NCBI RefSeq assembly: GCF_040783975.1
Contig: NZ_CP160631.1
Coordinates: 1,116,001 to 1,180,000, forward strand
Direction: 5' to 3'
Length of the DNA: 64,000 bases
Source: Pantoea sp. Ep11b
Lineage (GTDB): Bacteria; Pseudomonadota; Gammaproteobacteria; Enterobacterales; Enterobacteriaceae
Under the pieces are notes generated by a model. It did no database searches. It was not told the DNA's origin and saw only the letters and a program-made list of their open reading frames with translations. The translations under genes were made by a program, and so were the position numbers. This document shows positions 19,684 through 29,305 of this stretch, piece by piece. Every line of letters begins with the position of its first letter. Position 1 is the stretch's first letter.

Positions 19684-20388
19684 TTACAAGGTTACGCTGA
19701 TCGGCGATTTAAGAAACATCCCCTGCGCCGACAGTGCTGCCTGGTACGCTAAAACCTCTACACCCTCCTGCTGCGCCTGAGCCAGTTGTTCTGCATACGC
19801 CGCATCGATGTGGCGTGCCGGGGAAACGTCCTCAATCCCCGAGTGCAGAACGGCAAACAACAAAACGGCCCGATGGCCCTCTGCCGCCACTGTCGCCAGT
19901 TCACGCAGATGCTTTTGGCCTCGAATCGTCACCGCATCCGGAAAATACCCTTTGCCTTCATGTAAAAGAGTGACGGATTTGACCTCAATATAGCAGTTGC
20001 GCCGGGCCTCTGCTTTGAGCAGGAAATCAATTCTGCTTTTTTCAGTACCATATTTAACTTCGGCCTGACGCTGGCTGTAACCGGCCAGTGCGGGCAGCCA
20101 GTTCTGATCCAGCGCTTCGGCCACCAGCTGGTTGGCACGCAGAGTATTGACACCGATCCAGTGACCCTGCTGCGTTTCGGTCAGCTCCCAGCTATGGGGG
20201 TATTTGCGCGTCAGGCTGTCGGAGGTGGAGTACCAGACCCGATCGCCCGGCGTGGCGCAGCCGGTCATGGCACCGGTGTTGGCGCAGTGGATCGTCAGCA
20301 CCTCACCGTCGGGCGTCACAACATCGGCCAGAAAGCGTTTATAGCGGGCGATCAGACGGGCGGGTTTAAGGGGCGGAGAGAAGTGCAT
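19684..20388 (-). CDS. sfsA: DNA/RNA-binding nuclease-like protein SfsA
   Basis: 234-residue protein named for stimulating maltose genes when overexpressed; it has an OB-like N-terminal domain and a nuclease-fold C-terminal domain. Visible: [33 protein letters not shown], and the PD-(D/E)xK-like IEVKSVTLL. Its start overlaps the end of thpR by 23 bp. It is followed by the 247-bp gap that contains the dksA promoter region. Confidence 0.93.
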   Translation of the reverse strand: MHFSPPLKPARLIARYKRFLADVVTPDGEVLTIHCANTGAMTGCATPGDRVWYSTSDSLTRKYPHSWELTETQQGHWIGVNTLRANQLVAEALDQNWLPALAGYSQRQAEVKYGTEKSRIDFLLKAEARRNCYIEVKSVTLLHEGKGYFPDAVTIRGQKHLRELATVAAEGHRAVLLFAVLHSGIEDVSPARHIDAAYAEQLAQAQQEGVEVLAYQAALSAQGMFLKSPISVTL

Positions 20389-20923
20389 GCGGATCCTGAG
20401 AAGAGAGTGGCCAGCTGGCCAGTGCGCGATAGCGGGTCCGGCCCCGGCTGAACTCAGAGGCGAACAGTGAAAAACGGGAGACGCGAAAACGCCAGTGAAA
20501 GCCGCGCGGCGGCAACGCTACCGGCTGCGTAGCGTGACGTAGCAGCGTAATGTGCGGATGAAACGGCTGCGGGCTCTGGTGACAGCCATGCCGGGCGGCC
20601 TGCGCCCGCAGCAGGCTGGCGAGCTGCAGCAGACCGCGCGGCGCGCGCTGGCAGCCGAGCCAGACCACGCCGGGGCGCGGCCAGTGTCCGGCGTCATCCA
20701 GATCGAGATCAAAGCCGGGCTGAACGATGCGTGACGCCAGGGTCTGCAGGCGCTGTGAGGTGTCCGGCGTCACCTCACCCAGAAACGCCAGCGTCAGGTG
20801 CAGATTCGCCGCGGCGACCGGCACGCCCGCCTCCGCCGGAAAGGTGTCGGCTCGCCAGCGCACCAGCGCCTGCTGCATATCGTCAGGCAGGCTGAGGGCA
20901 AAAAATAAGCGTTGTGTCGCCAT
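20366..20923 (-). CDS. thpR: RNA 2',3'-cyclic phosphodiesterase
   Basis: LigT-type 2H phosphoesterase, 185 residues; hydrolyses 2',3'-cyclic phosphates and shows weak 2'-5' RNA ligase activity in E. coli. Both H-x-T-x motifs are present: HLTLAFLGE (about residues 42-50) and HITLLRH (about 124-130). The ATG at 20923 gives [15 protein letters not shown]. Divergent from hrpB with a 69-bp gap; its 3' end overlaps sfsA. Confidence 0.93.
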   Translation of the reverse strand: MATQRLFFALSLPDDMQQALVRWRADTFPAEAGVPVAAANLHLTLAFLGEVTPDTSQRLQTLASRIVQPGFDLDLDDAGHWPRPGVVWLGCQRAPRGLLQLASLLRAQAARHGCHQSPQPFHPHITLLRHATQPVALPPRGFHWRFRVSRFSLFASEFSRGRTRYRALASWPLSSQDPHALLSAP

Positions 20924-20992
20924 GGCGCTCTCCGGCAAATATCACATGCTACAATGCGCGTCATCTTAGCACAGGCAGAAGCGGAGTTTGCT

Positions 20993-23437
20993 GTGAGCGA
21001 TTTACCGGTTAGCGCGGTGCTGCCTGACCTTCTGGCGGCGCTGAAAGAGGCCTCTCAAATCCTGCTGGCCGCCCCTACGGGCGCGGGCAAATCGACCTGG
21101 CTGCCGCTGCAGCTGTTACAGCAGGCGGGGCTGCCGGGACGGATCATCATGCTGGAGCCACGGCGGCTGGCGGCACGTAACGTGGCGCAGCGTCTGGCAG
21201 AGCAGCTGGGCGAGCAGCCGGGGGCCACGATCGGGTTCCGGATGCGCGGCGAAAGCTGCGTCGGCCCTCAGACCCGGCTGGAAGTGGTCACGGAAGGGAT
21301 GCTCACGCGGATGCTGCAGCAGGATCCGATGCTGGAGGGCGTGTCACTGGTGATCCTCGACGAATTTCATGAACGCAGCCTGCAGGCGGATCTGGCGCTG
21401 GCGCTGCTGCTCGATGTGCAGCAGGGGCTGCGCGACGATCTGAAGATTCTGCTGATGTCCGCCACGCTGGATAATGCCCGGCTGGCGGCACGGCTGCCTG
21501 ATGCGCCGCTGATTGTCTCAGAGGGGCGCAGCTTTCCGGTCGAACGGCGTTATGCGTCACTGAATCAGACGGTGCGGTTCGAAGAGGCGGTCGCCCGGGA
21601 GGTCGCCCAGCTGCTGCGGGACGAGAGCGGCTCGCTGCTGCTGTTTCTGCCTGGCGTGGCGGAGATCGAGCGGGTGAAGCGCGAGCTGGAATCCCGGATC
21701 GGTGACGATGTGGATCTGACCCCGCTGTATGGCGCGCTGCCGCTGGCGGCGCAGCGACAGGCGATTCTGCCCGCCGCCGCCGGACGCCGTAAAGTGGTGC
21801 TCGCCACCAATATTGCCGAGACCAGCCTGACCATTGAGGGGATCCGGCTGGTGGTCGACAGCGCCCTGGAGCGCAGCGCCCTGTTTGACGCCCGCAGCGG
21901 GGTCACGCGCCTGCAGACCCAGCGGATCAGTCAGGCCTCAATGATCCAGCGTGCGGGCCGTGCGGGGCGACTGATGCCAGGGATCTGTCTGCATTTACTG
22001 CCTCAGGAGCAGGCCGCGCGTGCGGCGGCGCAGAGTGAACCGGAGATCCTCAGCAGCGATCTCTCCTCGCTGTGGCTGGATCTCCTGCAGTGGGGCTGTA
22101 CACAGCCCGGGCAACTGCAGTGGCTGGATGAACCGCCCGCCCGCCACCTCGACGCGGCAAAACAGCAACTGACCCGGCTGGGGGCACTGGACAGCCACGG
22201 CCTGCTGAATCCGCTGGGACGGCGCATGGCGCAGCTGGGCTGCGATCCCCGCCTTGCGGCGCTGCTCTGTGCCGCAGGAGACGATCCGGATGCGGTCGCC
22301 AGCGCCGCGCTGCTGGTGGCGATTCTGGAAGATCCGCCGCGCAGCGGCAGCGCCGATCTGCGCGATGCGCTGCACCGGCCTCAGCCTCAGTGGCTGCGGC
22401 GGGCGCAGCAGTGGCAGCAGCGGCTCCGGATCCGGGGCGGCCGGGTCGATGATGACCGTTTTGCCGGACTGCTGGCGGCCGGATTTGGCGATCGGCTGGC
22501 GCGGCGGCGCGACCAGAGCGGACGCTATCAGCTGGCTAACGGGCTGGGTGCCAGGCTTGATGAGCAGGATGGCCTGACGCGCAGTGAATGGCTGATCGCT
22601 CCCGCCCTGTTGCAGACCAGCGCCACGCCGGATGCCCGTATGTTGCTGGCCCTGCCGGTCGATATTGAATCCCTGTGCCAGCAGCAGCCGGCACTGGTGG
22701 AGCGCCGGACTGAAGTGGAGTGGGATGAAGAGAAAGGCACACTGCGGGCGTTAAGGCGTGAGCAGATCGGCGCGCTGGTGCTGAAAACCCAGCCGATGGC
22801 GCGCCCGGAGCCGGAGGTGCTGCATACCGCCATGCTGCGCTGGATCGGCGAAAAGGGGCTGTCGGTGCTGGGCTGGACCACAGAGGCTGAGCAGCTACGT
22901 CTGCGCATCCAGTGTGCGGCGCAGTGGCTGCCGGAAGAGCACTGGCCCGCTACCGATGACAGCACGCTGCTTGAGAGCCTGTCACAGTGGCTGCTGCCGC
23001 AGATGTCAGCCGTGCGCGATCTCCGCAGCCTGCAGGCGGTGAACCTGACGACCGCACTCTTACATTTACTCACATGGTCACAACGCCAGCGGCTGGATAG
23101 TGCGCTGCCAACTCATTACACTGTGCCGACCGGAAGCCGGCTGCCCATTCGCTACGATGCAGATAAGCCGCCCGTACTGGCGGTGCGGATTCAGGAGATG
23201 TTTGGGGAAGCGCGTAATCCGGCGGTCGCCGACGGGCGCGTCCCGCTGGTGCTGGAGCTGTTATCGCCCGCCCGGCGCCCGCTGCAGATCACCCGCGATC
23301 TGGCGGCGTTCTGGCGGGGAGCCTGGCCGGAGGTCAGGAAAGAGATGAAAGGGCGCTATCCTAAACATCTCTGGCCAGAGGATCCGGCCACCGCCTTACC
23401 CACAAGGCGGACCAAAAAAATGTCCCCGCAGGGTTGA
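20993..23437 (+). CDS. hrpB: ATP-dependent helicase HrpB
   Basis: DEAH-type RNA helicase-like protein of 814 residues; its cellular role is not established. Visible: Walker A APTGAGKST (about residues 29-37), LEPRRLAARN, the Walker B variant VILDEFHERS, MSATLD, TNIAETSLTIEG and QRAGRAGR, followed by the HrpB-specific C-terminal domain. GTG at 20993 is chosen because GGAG precedes it and the protein then starts MSDLPVSAVLPDLL like E. coli HrpB; the open frame continues upstream over thpR. Confidence 0.94.
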   Translation: MSDLPVSAVLPDLLAALKEASQILLAAPTGAGKSTWLPLQLLQQAGLPGRIIMLEPRRLAARNVAQRLAEQLGEQPGATIGFRMRGESCVGPQTRLEVVTEGMLTRMLQQDPMLEGVSLVILDEFHERSLQADLALALLLDVQQGLRDDLKILLMSATLDNARLAARLPDAPLIVSEGRSFPVERRYASLNQTVRFEEAVAREVAQLLRDESGSLLLFLPGVAEIERVKRELESRIGDDVDLTPLYGALPLAAQRQAILPAAAGRRKVVLATNIAETSLTIEGIRLVVDSALERSALFDARSGVTRLQTQRISQASMIQRAGRAGRLMPGICLHLLPQEQAARAAAQSEPEILSSDLSSLWLDLLQWGCTQPGQLQWLDEPPARHLDAAKQQLTRLGALDSHGLLNPLGRRMAQLGCDPRLAALLCAAGDDPDAVASAALLVAILEDPPRSGSADLRDALHRPQPQWLRRAQQWQQRLRIRGGRVDDDRFAGLLAAGFGDRLARRRDQSGRYQLANGLGARLDEQDGLTRSEWLIAPALLQTSATPDARMLLALPVDIESLCQQQPALVERRTEVEWDEEKGTLRALRREQIGALVLKTQPMARPEPEVLHTAMLRWIGEKGLSVLGWTTEAEQLRLRIQCAAQWLPEEHWPATDDSTLLESLSQWLLPQMSAVRDLRSLQAVNLTTALLHLLTWSQRQRLDSALPTHYTVPTGSRLPIRYDADKPPVLAVRIQEMFGEARNPAVADGRVPLVLELLSPARRPLQITRDLAAFWRGAWPEVRKEMKGRYPKHLWPEDPATALPTRRTKKMSPQG

Positions 23438-23535
23438 GTCCACTGGATCGAATTCAGAGGGTTCTGCCATGCGGCACGCGAGAAAGCAGTTAGAGTAGCG
23501 GCGCTGCCGTAAGCACTGCCTGGAGAAGAAAAGTA

Positions 23536-26064
23536 ATGTCTGGGAACGATCGCGAACCAATTGGGCGCAAAGGTAAAACGTTGCCGCCGCGCAGCAGTAC
23601 GGGCCGGGAACGACGCAGGGATATCGAACAGGATATCGGTCAGGACGATTTTAATGATGACGAGGAGGAAGCGCCGGTGCCACGTAAAGGTAAAGGTGGA
23701 AAACCGCCGCGCGGCAAACGCCGTTGGCTGGGATGGATAATCAAACTGTTCCTGGTGTTTGTGGTGGTGATGGCCGCGTGGGGCATCTACCTCGACTCGG
23801 AAATTCGCAGCCGCATCGACGGTAAAGTGTGGCAACTGCCCGCTACCGTCTATGGCCGCATGGTCAGCCTGGAACCGGGCATGGCTTATAACAAAAGTGA
23901 AATGGTGGCGCTGCTGGAAGGTACCCAGTATCGCGAAGTCTCCCGGATTACCCGCCCTGGCGAGTTCTCGGTGAAGGGCAACACGATTGAACTGCTGCGT
24001 CGCCCGTTTGATTTCCCCGACAGTAAAGAGGGGCAGATCCACGCACGCATGAGCTTCACGAAGGATGAGCTGAGCGAGATTAAAAACCTCGAAACCGGCC
24101 GCGATTTTGGCTTTTTCCGCCTCGATCCGCGCCTGATCACCATGCTGCAGTCGCCGAACGGTGAACAGCGGCTCTTCGTTCCGCGTACCGGCTTCCCGGA
24201 TCTGCTGGTCGATACGCTGATCGCCACCGAAGACCGTCACTTCTATGAGCATGATGGCATCAGCCCCTACTCGATTGGTCGCGCCTTCCTGGCGAACATC
24301 ACGGCCGGTAAAGCGGTGCAGGGCGGCAGTACCCTGACACAGCAGCTGGTGAAGAACCTGTTCCTCACCAACGAGCGTTCGCTGTGGCGTAAAGCGCGTG
24401 AAGCCTATATGGCGGTGATCATGGATGCGCGCTACAGCAAAGATCGCATTCTGGAACTCTACCTGAACGAGGTCTATCTCGGTCAGGCGGGCAGCGATCA
24501 GATCCGTGGTTTCCCGCTGGCGAGCCTCTACTACTTTGGCCGTCCGGTTGATGAACTGAGTCTGGATCAGCAGGCGATGCTGGTCGGCATGGTGAAAGGT
24601 GCGTCACTCTACAATCCGTGGCGTAACCCGAAACTGGCGCTGGAGCGTCGCAACCTGGTGCTGCGTCTGCTGCAGCAGCAGAAAGTGATCGACCAGGAGC
24701 TGTATGACATGCTGTCGGCGCGTCCGCTGGGCGTCCAGCCGAAAGGCGGCGTTATCACGCCACAGCCTGCCTTTATGCAGATGGTGCGCAACGAGCTGCA
24801 GGCGAAGCTGGGCGATAAGATCAAGGATCTCTCCGGCGTGAAAATCTTCACCACGCTGGATCCGGTCTCCCAGGATGCGGCTGAAAAAGCGGTGATTGAT
24901 GGCATTCCGACGCTGAAAAAACAGCGTGGCCTGAAAGATCTGGAAACGGCGATGGTGGTGGTCGACCGCTTCAGCGGCGAAGTGCGTGCGATGGTCGGCG
25001 GGGCAGATCCGCAGTATGCCGGTTATAACCGTGCGCTGCAGGCGCGCCGCTCAATCGGTTCACTGGCGAAACCGGCGACCTACCTTACCGCGCTGAGCCA
25101 GCCGAACAGTTACCGGCTGAACAGCTGGATTGCGGATGAGCCGATTGCGCTGAAGCAGCCTAACGGCAGCATCTGGAAGCCGATGAACGACGACCGTCGC
25201 TTCAGCGGTAAAGTCATGCTGGTGGATGCACTGACCAACTCCATGAACGTGCCGACGGTTAACCTCGGGATGACGCTGGGTCTGGATGCGGTGGTGGAGA
25301 CATGGAACAAACTGGGCGTACCGAAAGATCAGCTGCATCCGGTTCCGGCGATGCTGCTGGGTGCCCTGAACCTGACGCCGGTTGAAGTGGCGCAGGCGTT
25401 CCAGTCGATCGCCAGCGGCGGCAACCGCGCGTCGCTGTCCGCCGTGCGTTCGGTGATTGCGGAAGATGGCAGCGTGCTCTATCAGAGCTATCCGCAGGCG
25501 CAGCGTGTTGAACCGGCGCAGGCCGCTTATCTGACGCTTTACACCATGCAGCAGGTCGCCGATCACGGCACCGCCCGTGCGCTGGGCGCGCGTTTCCCGA
25601 ATGCGCATCTGGCCGGTAAAACCGGGACCACTAACGACCTGGTCGACAGCTGGTTTGCCGGTATTGATGGCAAAGAAGTGGCGATCACCTGGGTGGGACG
25701 CGACAACAACCAGCCGACTAAACTCTACGGTGCCAGCGGGGCGATGCAGCTCTATCGTCGCTACCTGGATATCCAGGCACCGATGCCGCTGCAGCTGACG
25801 CCGCCGGAAGATGTGTCGATGATGAATGTGGACTCTGCCGGGAACTTTGTCTGCGGCACGGGCAGCAGCACCTGGCGTTCGCTGCCGGTGTGGGCGCTGG
25901 ATCCGAATGCGCTGTGTCAGCAGCAGCAGCAACAGATTCAGCAGCAGCAACAGCTGTTCGATCAGCAGCAGCAGCAACAGCAACAGCAGCCGGCTCAGCA
26001 GCCGCAGGAGCAGAAGGATAGCGACGGCGTAGCGGGCTGGATAAAAGATATGTTTGGCAAATAA
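23536..26064 (+). CDS. mrcB: Penicillin-binding protein 1B
   Basis: Bifunctional peptidoglycan glycosyltransferase/transpeptidase of the inner membrane. 842 residues: basic cytoplasmic tail, one membrane segment (about 66-87), a UB2H region (about 108-200) that binds LpoB, glycosyltransferase with E232 in [14 protein letters not shown] and [15 protein letters not shown], and transpeptidase with S509 (SLAK), SMN (569-571) and KTGTT (695-699). The C-terminal tail holds a glutamine-rich stretch (about 795-826) before the conserved [19 protein letters not shown] precedes the ATG. Followed by a strong terminator. Confidence 0.97.
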   Translation: MSGNDREPIGRKGKTLPPRSSTGRERRRDIEQDIGQDDFNDDEEEAPVPRKGKGGKPPRGKRRWLGWIIKLFLVFVVVMAAWGIYLDSEIRSRIDGKVWQLPATVYGRMVSLEPGMAYNKSEMVALLEGTQYREVSRITRPGEFSVKGNTIELLRRPFDFPDSKEGQIHARMSFTKDELSEIKNLETGRDFGFFRLDPRLITMLQSPNGEQRLFVPRTGFPDLLVDTLIATEDRHFYEHDGISPYSIGRAFLANITAGKAVQGGSTLTQQLVKNLFLTNERSLWRKAREAYMAVIMDARYSKDRILELYLNEVYLGQAGSDQIRGFPLASLYYFGRPVDELSLDQQAMLVGMVKGASLYNPWRNPKLALERRNLVLRLLQQQKVIDQELYDMLSARPLGVQPKGGVITPQPAFMQMVRNELQAKLGDKIKDLSGVKIFTTLDPVSQDAAEKAVIDGIPTLKKQRGLKDLETAMVVVDRFSGEVRAMVGGADPQYAGYNRALQARRSIGSLAKPATYLTALSQPNSYRLNSWIADEPIALKQPNGSIWKPMNDDRRFSGKVMLVDALTNSMNVPTVNLGMTLGLDAVVETWNKLGVPKDQLHPVPAMLLGALNLTPVEVAQAFQSIASGGNRASLSAVRSVIAEDGSVLYQSYPQAQRVEPAQAAYLTLYTMQQVADHGTARALGARFPNAHLAGKTGTTNDLVDSWFAGIDGKEVAITWVGRDNNQPTKLYGASGAMQLYRRYLDIQAPMPLQLTPPEDVSMMNVDSAGNFVCGTGSSTWRSLPVWALDPNALCQQQQQQIQQQQQLFDQQQQQQQQQPAQQPQEQKDSDGVAGWIKDMFGK
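25918..26000 (+). repeat. CAG/CAA glutamine-codon repeat in mrcB
   Basis: A low-complexity run of CAG and CAA codons encodes the Q-rich tail of PBP1B (residues about 795-820). E. coli PBP1B has a shorter, more mixed Q-rich tail. Such trinucleotide runs can vary in copy number without shifting frame. Confidence 0.85.
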
Positions 26065-26080
26065 ACCGGTCTGACCGGTT

Positions 26081-26108
26081 AAAAAGGGCGCTTCGGCGCC
26101 CTTTTTTT
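26081..26108 (+). terminator. Rho-independent terminator of mrcB
   Basis: AAAAAGGGCGC-TTCG-GCGCCCTTTTTTT: a stem capped by a stable TTCG tetraloop with a long T run. Confidence 0.95.
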
Positions 26109-26201
26109 ATCCCTGACGATCCGGCGCGTGCTGGCCTGCGCAGGCTGTCACAGCGGGGATTTCCGCTTGCAGTGCCGGAGGCCTTTCGCATATTATCGAA
26201 A

Positions 26202-26220
26202 CGTTATAATAATCATTATC
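26202..26220. promoter_or_regulatory. Fur box upstream of fhuA
   Basis: The 19 bp match the consensus GATAATGATAATCATTATC at 15 positions, with the right half complete. It sits 44 bp before fhuA. A 9-bp inverted repeat ATCGAAACG (26195-26203) / CGTTTCGAT (26220-26228) frames it. Iron repression of the fhu operon is well established in enterics. Confidence 0.88.
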
Positions 26221-26263
26221 GTTTCGATTCGCTTGACTGCGCCTACTGTCCAGAGACACTTTT

Positions 26264-28462
26264 ATGAACGTGCGAACGACTTTTTCTGACAACACCCAAA
26301 AAACCTTTTCCCGTCCTCTTCTGGGCATCCTGATCACCCTTAGTCTCAGCGCCAGCCTTCACGCGGCGCAGCCGGAAACCCTGGTCGTCTCGGCCGAGGG
26401 CGGCAGCGGCGTCGAAGCGGAAAACCCCTGGGGCCCGACACCGACGGTCGCGGCCAAGCGCAGCGCCACCGGTACCAAAACTGATACGCCGATTGAAAAA
26501 AACCCGCAGTCTGTCTCCGTGGTGACCCGCGAAGAGATGGCGATGCGCAACGTCACCAGCGTCAAAGGGGCGTTTAACTACACCCCTGGCGTGCTGACCG
26601 GAAACCGCGGCAGCTCAGACGTTTATGATGCCCTGTCGATTCGTGGCTTCAGCGAAACCAATACCAATCAGTATCTCGATGGCCTGAAACTGCAGGGGGA
26701 TAACTACTCTGAGTTTGCCATCGATCCCTACTTCCTGGAGCGCGCCGAACTGCTGCGCGGCCCGGTTTCCGTACTGTATGGCAAAAGCAATCCCGGCGGT
26801 GTGGTTGCGCTGGTGAGCAAGCGGCCGACGCAGGAAACCCTGCGTGAAGTGCAGTTCCAGATGGGCAACGATAATCTCTTCTCGACCGGCTTTGATTTCG
26901 GCGGGGCGCTGGATGATGACGGCGTCTACAGCTATCGACTGACCGGCCAGGCGCGCAGTCAGGATGCGCAGCAGGCGATGAACAAAGAGAAGCGCTACAC
27001 CATCGCTCCCTCATTCAGCTGGCGTCCCGACGATCGCACCCGCATCGATCTGCTGACCTATTTCCAGAACGAGCCGGAAACCGGCTATTACGGCTGGCTG
27101 CCGCGGCAGGGCACTGTCGTACCCATTACCCGCGCCGACGGCAGCCAGTACAAACTGCCGACTGACTTCGATGAAGGTGAGCAGAGCAACAAAATTTCGC
27201 GCACCACCAAAATGGTGGGTTATAACGCTGAGCACAGCCTCAACGACACCTGGACGCTGCGTCAGAATCTGCGTTACGCCGATCTGCGCACCGACTATCG
27301 CAGCATCTACGGCAACGGTTTTATCCCGGCCACGCAGGCGATCACCCGTGGCTCCGCGACCTCGCACGAGAAGCTGAACCAGTTCGCGGTGGATAACCAG
27401 GCGCAGGCAAAATTTGCGACCGGCCAGGTGGATCATACGCTGCTGCTGGGCGTGGATTATCAGCGGACGCGTAACGATATTGATGCCGCCTTCGGGAGTG
27501 CAGCCTCTCTGAATGCCATTCATCCGCAGTATGGCAATGACGCAAATGTCGGGGCCCCTTTCCCCTATCAGTATCTGAATAAGCAGGAGCAGACTGGCCT
27601 GTATACGCAGGATCAGATGGAGTGGAACCGCTGGGTGCTGACGTTGGGTGGCCGCTACGATTATGCAATGACCTCCGCGCTGAACCGTAATGGTGATTCC
27701 GAAATTAAAAACCACGATCAGGCGTTTACCTGGCGCGGTGGTCTTAACTACGTTTTCGACAATGGGATCGCGCCCTATTTCAGCTACAGCGAATCCTTCA
27801 TTCCTACGGCAGGTACAACATCTGGCGGGCAACCTTTTGATCCGTCCCGTGCGAAACAGTATGAAGCGGGGGTGAAGTATGTGCCGAAAGATCGTCCGGT
27901 GGTGCTTACTGCCGCGCTTTATCAGCTGACGAAAACCAAAAACCTGACTGCGGATCCGAACAATGTGCTTTTCAGCGTGCAGAGCGGTGAGATCCGGTCA
28001 CGCGGCGTGGAGCTGGAAGCGAAAGCGGCGCTGAATGCCAACGTTAACCTGACGGCTTCTTACACCTACACCGATGCGGAATATACTGAAGACACGTTGC
28101 TGAAAGGCAAAACGCCGGTGCAGGTGCCGAAAAATATGGCCTCACTCTGGAGCGACTACACCTTCCACGAGACCGCCTTATCGGGCGTGACGGTGGGTGC
28201 GGGTGTACGTTATGTCGGCGAGAGTCAGGGGCTTTACAGCACTGGCGCACAGCAGAACCAGAACTTTAAGGTGGCCGGTTACACTACGGTTGATGCGGCG
28301 CTGAAATATGACCTGGGCCGTTTCGGCCTGCCGGGATCAACCGTGGGCGTCAACGTCAACAATCTGTTCAACCGTGACTACGTCGCCAGCTGCTACCGTG
28401 AATACGCCTGCTACTGGGGCGCGGAGCGTAAGATTGTCGGCACCGCGACCTTCAGGTTCTGA
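26264..28462 (+). CDS. fhuA: Ferrichrome TonB-dependent outer-membrane receptor
   Basis: 732-residue siderophore receptor. A long signal peptide ends near SLHA (residue 34), then the TonB box ETLVVSA (38-44), a plug domain with SVSVVTREEM and LLRGPVSVLYGKSNPGG, and a beta barrel ending in Phe (GTATFRF). A conserved cysteine pair lies near the C-terminus (SCYREYAC), as in FhuA of E. coli. The fhuCDB genes downstream fix the substrate class as hydroxamates such as ferrichrome. The gene follows a Fur box. Confidence 0.95.
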   Translation: MNVRTTFSDNTQKTFSRPLLGILITLSLSASLHAAQPETLVVSAEGGSGVEAENPWGPTPTVAAKRSATGTKTDTPIEKNPQSVSVVTREEMAMRNVTSVKGAFNYTPGVLTGNRGSSDVYDALSIRGFSETNTNQYLDGLKLQGDNYSEFAIDPYFLERAELLRGPVSVLYGKSNPGGVVALVSKRPTQETLREVQFQMGNDNLFSTGFDFGGALDDDGVYSYRLTGQARSQDAQQAMNKEKRYTIAPSFSWRPDDRTRIDLLTYFQNEPETGYYGWLPRQGTVVPITRADGSQYKLPTDFDEGEQSNKISRTTKMVGYNAEHSLNDTWTLRQNLRYADLRTDYRSIYGNGFIPATQAITRGSATSHEKLNQFAVDNQAQAKFATGQVDHTLLLGVDYQRTRNDIDAAFGSAASLNAIHPQYGNDANVGAPFPYQYLNKQEQTGLYTQDQMEWNRWVLTLGGRYDYAMTSALNRNGDSEIKNHDQAFTWRGGLNYVFDNGIAPYFSYSESFIPTAGTTSGGQPFDPSRAKQYEAGVKYVPKDRPVVLTAALYQLTKTKNLTADPNNVLFSVQSGEIRSRGVELEAKAALNANVNLTASYTYTDAEYTEDTLLKGKTPVQVPKNMASLWSDYTFHETALSGVTVGAGVRYVGESQGLYSTGAQQNQNFKVAGYTTVDAALKYDLGRFGLPGSTVGVNVNNLFNRDYVASCYREYACYWGAERKIVGTATFRF

Positions 28463-28468
28463 TTTAAC

Positions 28469-28486
28469 CGGGCGCGCCAGCGCCCG
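28469..28486 (+). other. Stem-loop between fhuA and fhuC
   Basis: CGGGCGC-GCCA-GCGCCCG in the 42-bp gap, not followed by a U tract. It probably stabilises the fhuA 3' end or lowers passage into fhuCDB. Confidence 0.55.
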
Positions 28487-28504
28487 TTCGCTACAGGGAT
28501 AACC

Positions 28505-29299
28505 ATGCCGCATCCTCACCCAGAAGAGTCGACCTTTACACTGGACAACGCCGGTTTTGAGGTGCCAGGTCGCACGCTGCTTCAGCCGCTGTCGCTGACC
28601 TTTCCGCCGGGCAAAATGACCGCACTGATTGGTCATAACGGCTCCGGCAAGTCGACGCTGCTGAAGATGCTGGGTCGTCATCATGCGGCCAGCCACGGCG
28701 AGGTGCGGCTGAATCAGCAGCCGGTCGGGCAGTGGAACAGCAAAGCCTTTGCCCGCGAAGTCGCCTTTCTGCCGCAGCAGTTACCGGCGGCAGAAGGAAT
28801 GACGGTTCGCGAACTGGTGGCGATTGGCCGCTACCCCTGGCACGGCGCACTGGGGCGCTTTGGTCAGGAGGATCGCGACAGAGTCGACGAGGCGATTGCT
28901 CAGGTCGGGCTGAAGCCCTTTGCCGGACGGCTGGTCGACAGCCTGTCGGGCGGCGAACGTCAGCGCGCCTGGCTGGCGATGGTGGTGGCGCAGAACAGCC
29001 GCTGTCTGCTGCTGGACGAACCGACGTCGGCGCTGGATATCGCCCATCAGGTCGAGGTGCTGGCGCTGATAAAAACGCTGAGCCAGCAGCGAGGATTAAC
29101 GGTGATTGCGGTACTGCACGATATTAATATGGCTGCGCGCTACTGCGACCATCTGGTGGCGCTGCGTCAGGGCGCGATGATTGCCGACGGGGACGCCGAC
29201 GCCCTTATGCAGGCTGACGTGCTGGCGGCGATTTATGGCATCCCGATGGGCATCCTGCCACATCCGCAGGGCGGCGCGCCGGTCAGTTTTGTCTGTTAA
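28505..29299 (+). CDS. fhuC: Ferric hydroxamate ABC transporter ATPase
   Basis: 264-residue cytoplasmic ATPase that powers FhuB. Walker A GHNGSGKST, Q-loop FLPQQLPAAEGMTV, YPWHGALGRFG (typical of FhuC), signature LSGGERQRAW, Walker B LLLDEPTSALD and switch VLHDINMA. It is 6 bp upstream of fhuD in the fhuACDB operon. Confidence 0.96.
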   Translation: MPHPHPEESTFTLDNAGFEVPGRTLLQPLSLTFPPGKMTALIGHNGSGKSTLLKMLGRHHAASHGEVRLNQQPVGQWNSKAFAREVAFLPQQLPAAEGMTVRELVAIGRYPWHGALGRFGQEDRDRVDEAIAQVGLKPFAGRLVDSLSGGERQRAWLAMVVAQNSRCLLLDEPTSALDIAHQVEVLALIKTLSQQRGLTVIAVLHDINMAARYCDHLVALRQGAMIADGDADALMQADVLAAIYGIPMGILPHPQGGAPVSFVC

Positions 29300-29305
29300 G
29301 GAAGT

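Noticed and set aside
20912..20992. Longer HrpB starting upstream over thpR
   Set aside because: The extra 27 residues lack homology; GTG at 20993 has a ribosome site and matches the family start.
25060..25983. 307-codon minus-strand frame inside mrcB, with Leu runs
   Set aside because: It is the complement of the glutamine repeat and transpeptidase coding region; no independent signal.
25918..26000. Possible CRISPR or tandem-repeat array
   Set aside because: Simple glutamine-codon repeat inside mrcB; no spacers or direct repeats of CRISPR length.
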